Source: Blastocladiella britannica (lineage: Eukaryota > Blastocladiomycota > Blastocladiomycetes > Blastocladiales > Blastocladiaceae). From it: 21,330 nucleotides of DNA. Location of the stretch: contig MU624834.1 in assembly GCA_025349905.2 (NCBI GenBank), positions 1 through 21,330 of the forward strand, given 5' to 3'. Shown in pieces: positions 17,728-21,330 of this stretch. A program made the translations under genes and the position numbers. The notes below the pieces were generated by a model. It was given only the letters and a program-made list of their open reading frames with translations, searched no databases and was not told the origin of the DNA. Each line of letters opens with the position of its first letter. The first letter of the stretch is position 1.

Positions 17728-19389
17728 TCACATATCTACTGTTGACGATGGCGACGTCGTACTCGCCGCCCGACGCGGCTCAAAGTACTTTTCGCGGAAC
17801 TTGCCATGCCCCGTCTCATTTCGTGCTTTCGATGCCTTGCTGGACGCCTCCCTGGACGCGGACGCCGCCATCTCCAAGTCATGCGCCATCTCCTCACTGC
17901 CCCCACCGCCAATCTTGTCCAGCTTGGCACCCAGCAATCCCGACGCCGCAATCGCCTGCCCGTCTACCCACGGCCGCGCCTTAACCAGCGTGATCAGCCG
18001 CCGCGACCAGTTCCCGAACGGCTGCTCGCAGTTGGACTCCAGGTCCAGCGATGGGTGCATCGGGATGTCGGACGGATGGTACTCGGACTTGACGGTTGGG
18101 AGCCAGTAGGTGATGCGTCTATTTCGTTTTGTGTCAGTCGTATGGATAGTGTGTAAGGATAAAAATGAAAAAGCGTACCCGCCAAGAACTAGATTCCGAG
18201 CCGCAAACGCCGTCAGATCGGAAATCACCGCGTCCAGATCGTACGGGACCGTGACGGGGAACCGGCCCATGCCGTGTGCCGGCCCACCAGCAGCCGCAGC
18301 AGCAGCCGATGGTTCAGATGGAGTCTTGCTGGACGCGAACGGGTGAACGGGCCTCGTCCCGCCAATCTTCTTGGCCCCCGCACGCACGCCGTACGGCGGA
18401 TCCGTGACAATGGCGTCAAATAAACCCAGCCCACCGTTATCCCGCCACGGGTGCTGCGCGACATCAAACACCAAGCAGTCGAGCACGCGGTCCGCGCACC
18501 CGTACTGGTCAATGTTGTCAAACACCGACCCGGTCCCTGCGGCACCGCTCCGCGCATTGCCCTTGCCCGTACCACGAATCTGGCGGCCGTCAATGTCGGA
18601 CCCGACGGTGACTCCGCCGAAATGCGCGGCCGTGACGAGAAACGAGCCGGTCCCGGTGAACGGGTCATAGACAAGGGAACCGGGCCGCACTTGCGCCATG
18701 TTGGCCATCACCAGCGACAGCTCGGGGTCCATGGACGTGGTGCCGAGGTACTTGCGGCGCTTTAAGTTGAACTTGTCAAAGGCCGATCGGGACGAGGTGC
18801 CGACCTGTCATATGCTGTAAGGTCAGTATTTCTTTTCGTTCCTCCTCGTATAACAGAAAAAGGCACATGCCATGACCCCAAAGTGCGTCTCAAGCAACCT
18901 CTGCTCGGGCATCGTGTGCGGCGGGTCCCATGCCTCCAGAATCATGTACTCAATGGCCGGTGCTTTTAAATCAATCTCGCCCTGCCAGTCCAGGTACGTG
19001 ATGAACTCGTGCATGATTTCCAGTTTCTGGTCGTGCGTGCGGCCATAGTTGAACACGTCCACCGTGAACTTGAACGACTCCGACTTGCATCGCGCGTGCT
19101 CTTCTGTCGGCAGTTCGTTCGCGACGTAAGTGCGAACCGCGTCGTGTAACTCGGGGTACGTTGGGGCCGATGCCCACAGCCGGTACGCGGCTTTAATCAG
19201 GACTGCGCGCGAGACCAGGGACGCGGCGGCGGCGTCGGAGGGCAAGGTCACCACCGCGTAAGGGCTGGTTGAGGGTTCGTAGTGGTGCCATTCCAGCTGC
19301 GTGAGGCCGGACATGCGGGCCATGGCTGCGAGCTCGGCTCGGTGAAAGTCGTGGTGCGTCGACGCAAAGTGGAGAATGTACTTTGGCAT
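17728..19389 (-). CDS. TRM11: tRNA (guanine-10-N2)-methyltransferase catalytic subunit, three exons
   Basis: It uses S-adenosylmethionine to methylate N2 of guanine 10 in tRNA, acting with the partner Trm112. The exons are 19389-18871, 18804-18179 and 18118-17728, and the product is 511 residues. The N-terminal THUMP-like region begins MPKYILHFASTHHDF, typical of Trm11. Conserved blocks follow: LKRRKYLGTTSMD, the SAM-binding DPFTGTGSF (220-228), SDIDGRQIRGTGKGN, the catalytic DPPYG (308-312) and NLVLGGRITYWLP across intron 2, then NCEQPFGNWSRRLI. Intron 1 (66 nt) appears to begin GCATGT rather than GT; this choice keeps the exact family spacing between HFG and LKRR. The last 85 or so residues form a low-complexity charged extension not expected in the family. 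It diverges from the ankyrin-like gene at 19435. Confidence 0.95.
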
Positions 19390-19434
19390 TTTTTATATGG
19401 CGACGGACTGCGAGGAAGAGGAACGTGTAAAAAA
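19390..19434. promoter_or_regulatory. 45-bp divergent intergenic region between TRM11 and an ankyrin-like gene
   Basis: The two start codons, at 19389 (minus) and 19435 (plus), are separated by only 45 bp. The segment holds TTTTTATATGG, a TATA-like site about 40 nt before the plus-strand ATG, and an A-rich stretch just before that ATG. At least one promoter or 5' UTR must overlap the other gene's coding region, or the plus-strand start lies further downstream. Confidence 0.5.
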
Positions 19435-21231
19435 ATGAAGAAAAGGAGCATTGCCGATATCGACTTGCTCGTGGACTGGACGCTGGTCCTCGCAACGCGG
19501 TACACGTACACGCTCGCGCAGGCGCTACCCCTTTTAAACGTCCTGCACCCGACGCACTCGACGCCAAGGACCCAGAGCGCGATTCTGCGCCGACACTTGC
19601 GAGTCCGCGACTTGGGCTTTCTTGGCCGCACCGACCTGGTCGATACTTTGTCGGAACCGACACTTGCGCAACTGGCAGCGGGAGCTGCGCGTGCGGGCCG
19701 TACGGCCGTCCTGGACTGGATTCGATCCAAACGACCAAACTGTCGCGCACTCTGCGTTGGTGAAACGGTGATCCGGGCGCCGCGGTCAGGCATACCTAAC
19801 GACACGGTACTGGCGCTGGCGGTCGAGCACGGGCAGGTCTCTGTCCTTGATTGGATTGAATCGCACAATCCCGGCGCATTGGTCGCCCACTTTGATGTGA
19901 TGCAGTGGAACGCGACCGTGCACGCCCAGCCTCGCGTGCTGCAGTGGCTCAAGGCGTATTCCGACCGCCACCACTATGACCTGGAGCTCTCGATCGACTT
20001 GCCGAAAGCCATGACGCACATGAACCGCCCGGCGTCCGCGGCCACCGTGATTGCGGCCCTTGACTTTTGGAAGCACGCCGCTACTGCACACCCGCTGGTC
20101 CGCCAAGGGCATCCCATCGTTCCCCCGATCGAGACGCTCTGGCGTACCACGAGCGACGGTACGGGTGGCCAGGTGATCGCGTGGTGGGTGCGGTACTTGG
20201 CCGAACCCGATAAACCACCGCCGCACCCGTGGCCGCAGCAGCATACCGTCGCGCATCTAGTCATCGAGGCCATGGCGCGTGACGGCGCCGATCCGCGCGA
20301 CTGCCTCTGGTGGTTCCGCCATGGACAACAGCCGACAACGCGTCCGCCGAGCGTGACTGTCTCGCGCCAGCTCATGACGTACGTGTCCCGGTTCAGCCGA
20401 GCCGATCTCCTGGACGGGTGGTGGCGGTCCATGGTGGACCCGTGGGCGTACCCATCACCGTCGTCGTGGTCGGGCGCCGCGGCCGTGTCCAGCGTGCCCG
20501 TGCTCGAGTGGTGGTGGGCCAAGCTCGTTGATTTCGAGGGGGTCGTGGACGTGTCGGTGTTCATTGGCTTAAATCACAAGAAGCGGTTCGTCGCGCTCGA
20601 CCACATTGTTAAGTCCGAGAAGGCGACAAATGTGTCGTTGGCGGGCTTGCAGTGGTGGTACGCGCACCGAGCCGAGCTGGGAATTGACGTGACTCTGGGT
20701 TACGAGGTGCTGTCGATGCTGCTCCAGGCCCACCGCAACGACGTGCTCGCGTGGTACGGGTTCCTTGCCGACAACGTTTCCATGATGCCGGTACAGAACT
20801 TGCCCATTTGCCAGCCGAGCGACCTGGTAGCAGCGGTATTGGCGGGCAAGTTTGCGTTCTTGGGCTGGCATTGGCAGTATTCCGCGGACCGCGGACTGCC
20901 GTGCACCTCAATAACTGTTCTCATTACCGCCGTCGGAGGATCGTCGGATACAAGTGTTGTTCCCGAGCCAGTGGCGCTGGACTACCTGTGGGACAAGCAC
21001 GTTGCGGCTACCGGGGACACCCCACTCAGTGACGGCGAGAGCGTCCGTGCGGTGCTTGTCGCGTGGAGCAGGGGCCAGTTGGACGTGGTACGCTGGTGGC
21101 TGGCCATGCACGCGGTCCATGGGACGGCAGTTCCGACCGCCAACCAGCTCCGCGCGTGCCCCATCACTGGGTATATGCGCGACGAGGTCGAGCAGTGGTT
21201 GCAGCAGCATTTTGACGACTTAAGTCCATGA
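19435..21231 (+). CDS. Trp-Trp ankyrin family protein with N-terminal leader
   Basis: I chose the ATG at 19435 (MKKRSIADIDLLVDWTLVL) because the conserved family leader begins there. The frame is open further upstream, but that part lies over TRM11 and is not family-like. The protein is 598 residues and intronless. The leader (ALPLLNVLHP, then VRDLGFLGRTDLVDTL) precedes about 13 degenerate ankyrin-like units ending in Trp helices: VLDWIRS, VLDWIES, VLQWLKA, ALDFWKH, VIAWWVR, CLWWFRH, GWWRSM, VLEWWWA, LQWWYAH, VLAWYGF, FLGWHWQ, ALDYLWD and VVRWWLA. It is predicted to be a cytosolic or nuclear protein-binding scaffold; no enzyme motif, signal or membrane segment is seen. It is the closest full-length guide to the pseudogene at 2057-3689. 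The last 99 bp of the window after its stop hold nothing I can name. Confidence 0.87.
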   Translation: MKKRSIADIDLLVDWTLVLATRYTYTLAQALPLLNVLHPTHSTPRTQSAILRRHLRVRDLGFLGRTDLVDTLSEPTLAQLAAGAARAGRTAVLDWIRSKRPNCRALCVGETVIRAPRSGIPNDTVLALAVEHGQVSVLDWIESHNPGALVAHFDVMQWNATVHAQPRVLQWLKAYSDRHHYDLELSIDLPKAMTHMNRPASAATVIAALDFWKHAATAHPLVRQGHPIVPPIETLWRTTSDGTGGQVIAWWVRYLAEPDKPPPHPWPQQHTVAHLVIEAMARDGADPRDCLWWFRHGQQPTTRPPSVTVSRQLMTYVSRFSRADLLDGWWRSMVDPWAYPSPSSWSGAAAVSSVPVLEWWWAKLVDFEGVVDVSVFIGLNHKKRFVALDHIVKSEKATNVSLAGLQWWYAHRAELGIDVTLGYEVLSMLLQAHRNDVLAWYGFLADNVSMMPVQNLPICQPSDLVAAVLAGKFAFLGWHWQYSADRGLPCTSITVLITAVGGSSDTSVVPEPVALDYLWDKHVAATGDTPLSDGESVRAVLVAWSRGQLDVVRWWLAMHAVHGTAVPTANQLRACPITGYMRDEVEQWLQQHFDDLSP

Positions 21232-21330
21232 TTCACAAGCCTCCCTCCACGGCTGCGCACTGAACAGAGTTCGGGTGTTGGAATTCTGAGATGGAAGTGA
21301 TGTGGAACAAAACGTCCGTTTTATCGCCAA

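Noticed and set aside
19282..19434. 51-codon in-frame extension upstream of the last ankyrin-like gene
   Set aside because: It lies antisense to the TRM11 start, and the conserved family leader begins at 19435.
1..21330. tRNA or rRNA genes, transposons, CRISPR arrays, bacterial-type operons or Shine-Dalgarno sites
   Set aside because: None seen on reading both strands. The introns and gene content are eukaryotic, so bacterial features are not expected. A covariance-model scan would be needed to exclude a tRNA or small RNA firmly.

Overview
The window is nuclear DNA of a GC-rich, gene-dense fungus. It carries a chitin synthase, a Rho-family GTPase with a CaaX end, a nuclear-encoded complex I subunit with an N-terminal leader, and a tRNA methyltransferase. 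I place 17 spliceosomal introns of 58-74 nt, mostly with GT...AG ends and CTRAY-like branch sites. Several genes encode degenerate ankyrin proteins in which the second helix of each repeat ends in a Trp pair. From general recollection this suggests an early-diverging zoosporic fungus, perhaps Blastocladiomycota. That placement is inference, not read from the sequence.

Layout. Positions 1-8260 are accessory in character. They hold (A) an intronless ankyrin-like gene, 12-1940 +, probably cut at its 5' side by the window edge; (B) a broken member of the family, 3689-2057 -, with one frameshift and two in-frame stops; (C) a 725-residue protein with six tandem Cys/His modules and a Ser/Pro repeat tail, 3870-6109 +; and (D) a second intact ankyrin-like gene, 6595-8259 +. 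After a gene-poor 0.8 kb comes an intronless, unrecognised 602-residue ORF (9042-10850 +).

Positions 10935-19389 are a compact housekeeping block: chitin synthase (14225-10935 -, seven exons), Rho-like GTPase (15326-14519 -, four exons), an ATP6AP2/renin-receptor-like type I membrane protein (15580-16721 +, four exons), NDUFS7/PSST of complex I (17637-16847 -, three exons) and TRM11 (19389-17728 -, three exons). The last gene (19435-21231 +) is another intact ankyrin-like protein, diverging from TRM11 across only 45 bp.

How they may relate. The Rho-like GTPase sits directly upstream of the chitin synthase on the same strand. Rho proteins are known regulators of fungal wall synthesis, so a functional link is plausible but unproven. 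The ankyrin-like genes B, D and the last one share an N-terminal leader and can be aligned with each other. They look like a dispersed, evolving multigene family inserted among conserved genes. The least described items are the six-module C-x5-C-x2-H-x12/13-C-x2-C protein, the 602-residue orphan, and a possible alternative 3' splice in the Rho gene that would remove its lipid anchor.
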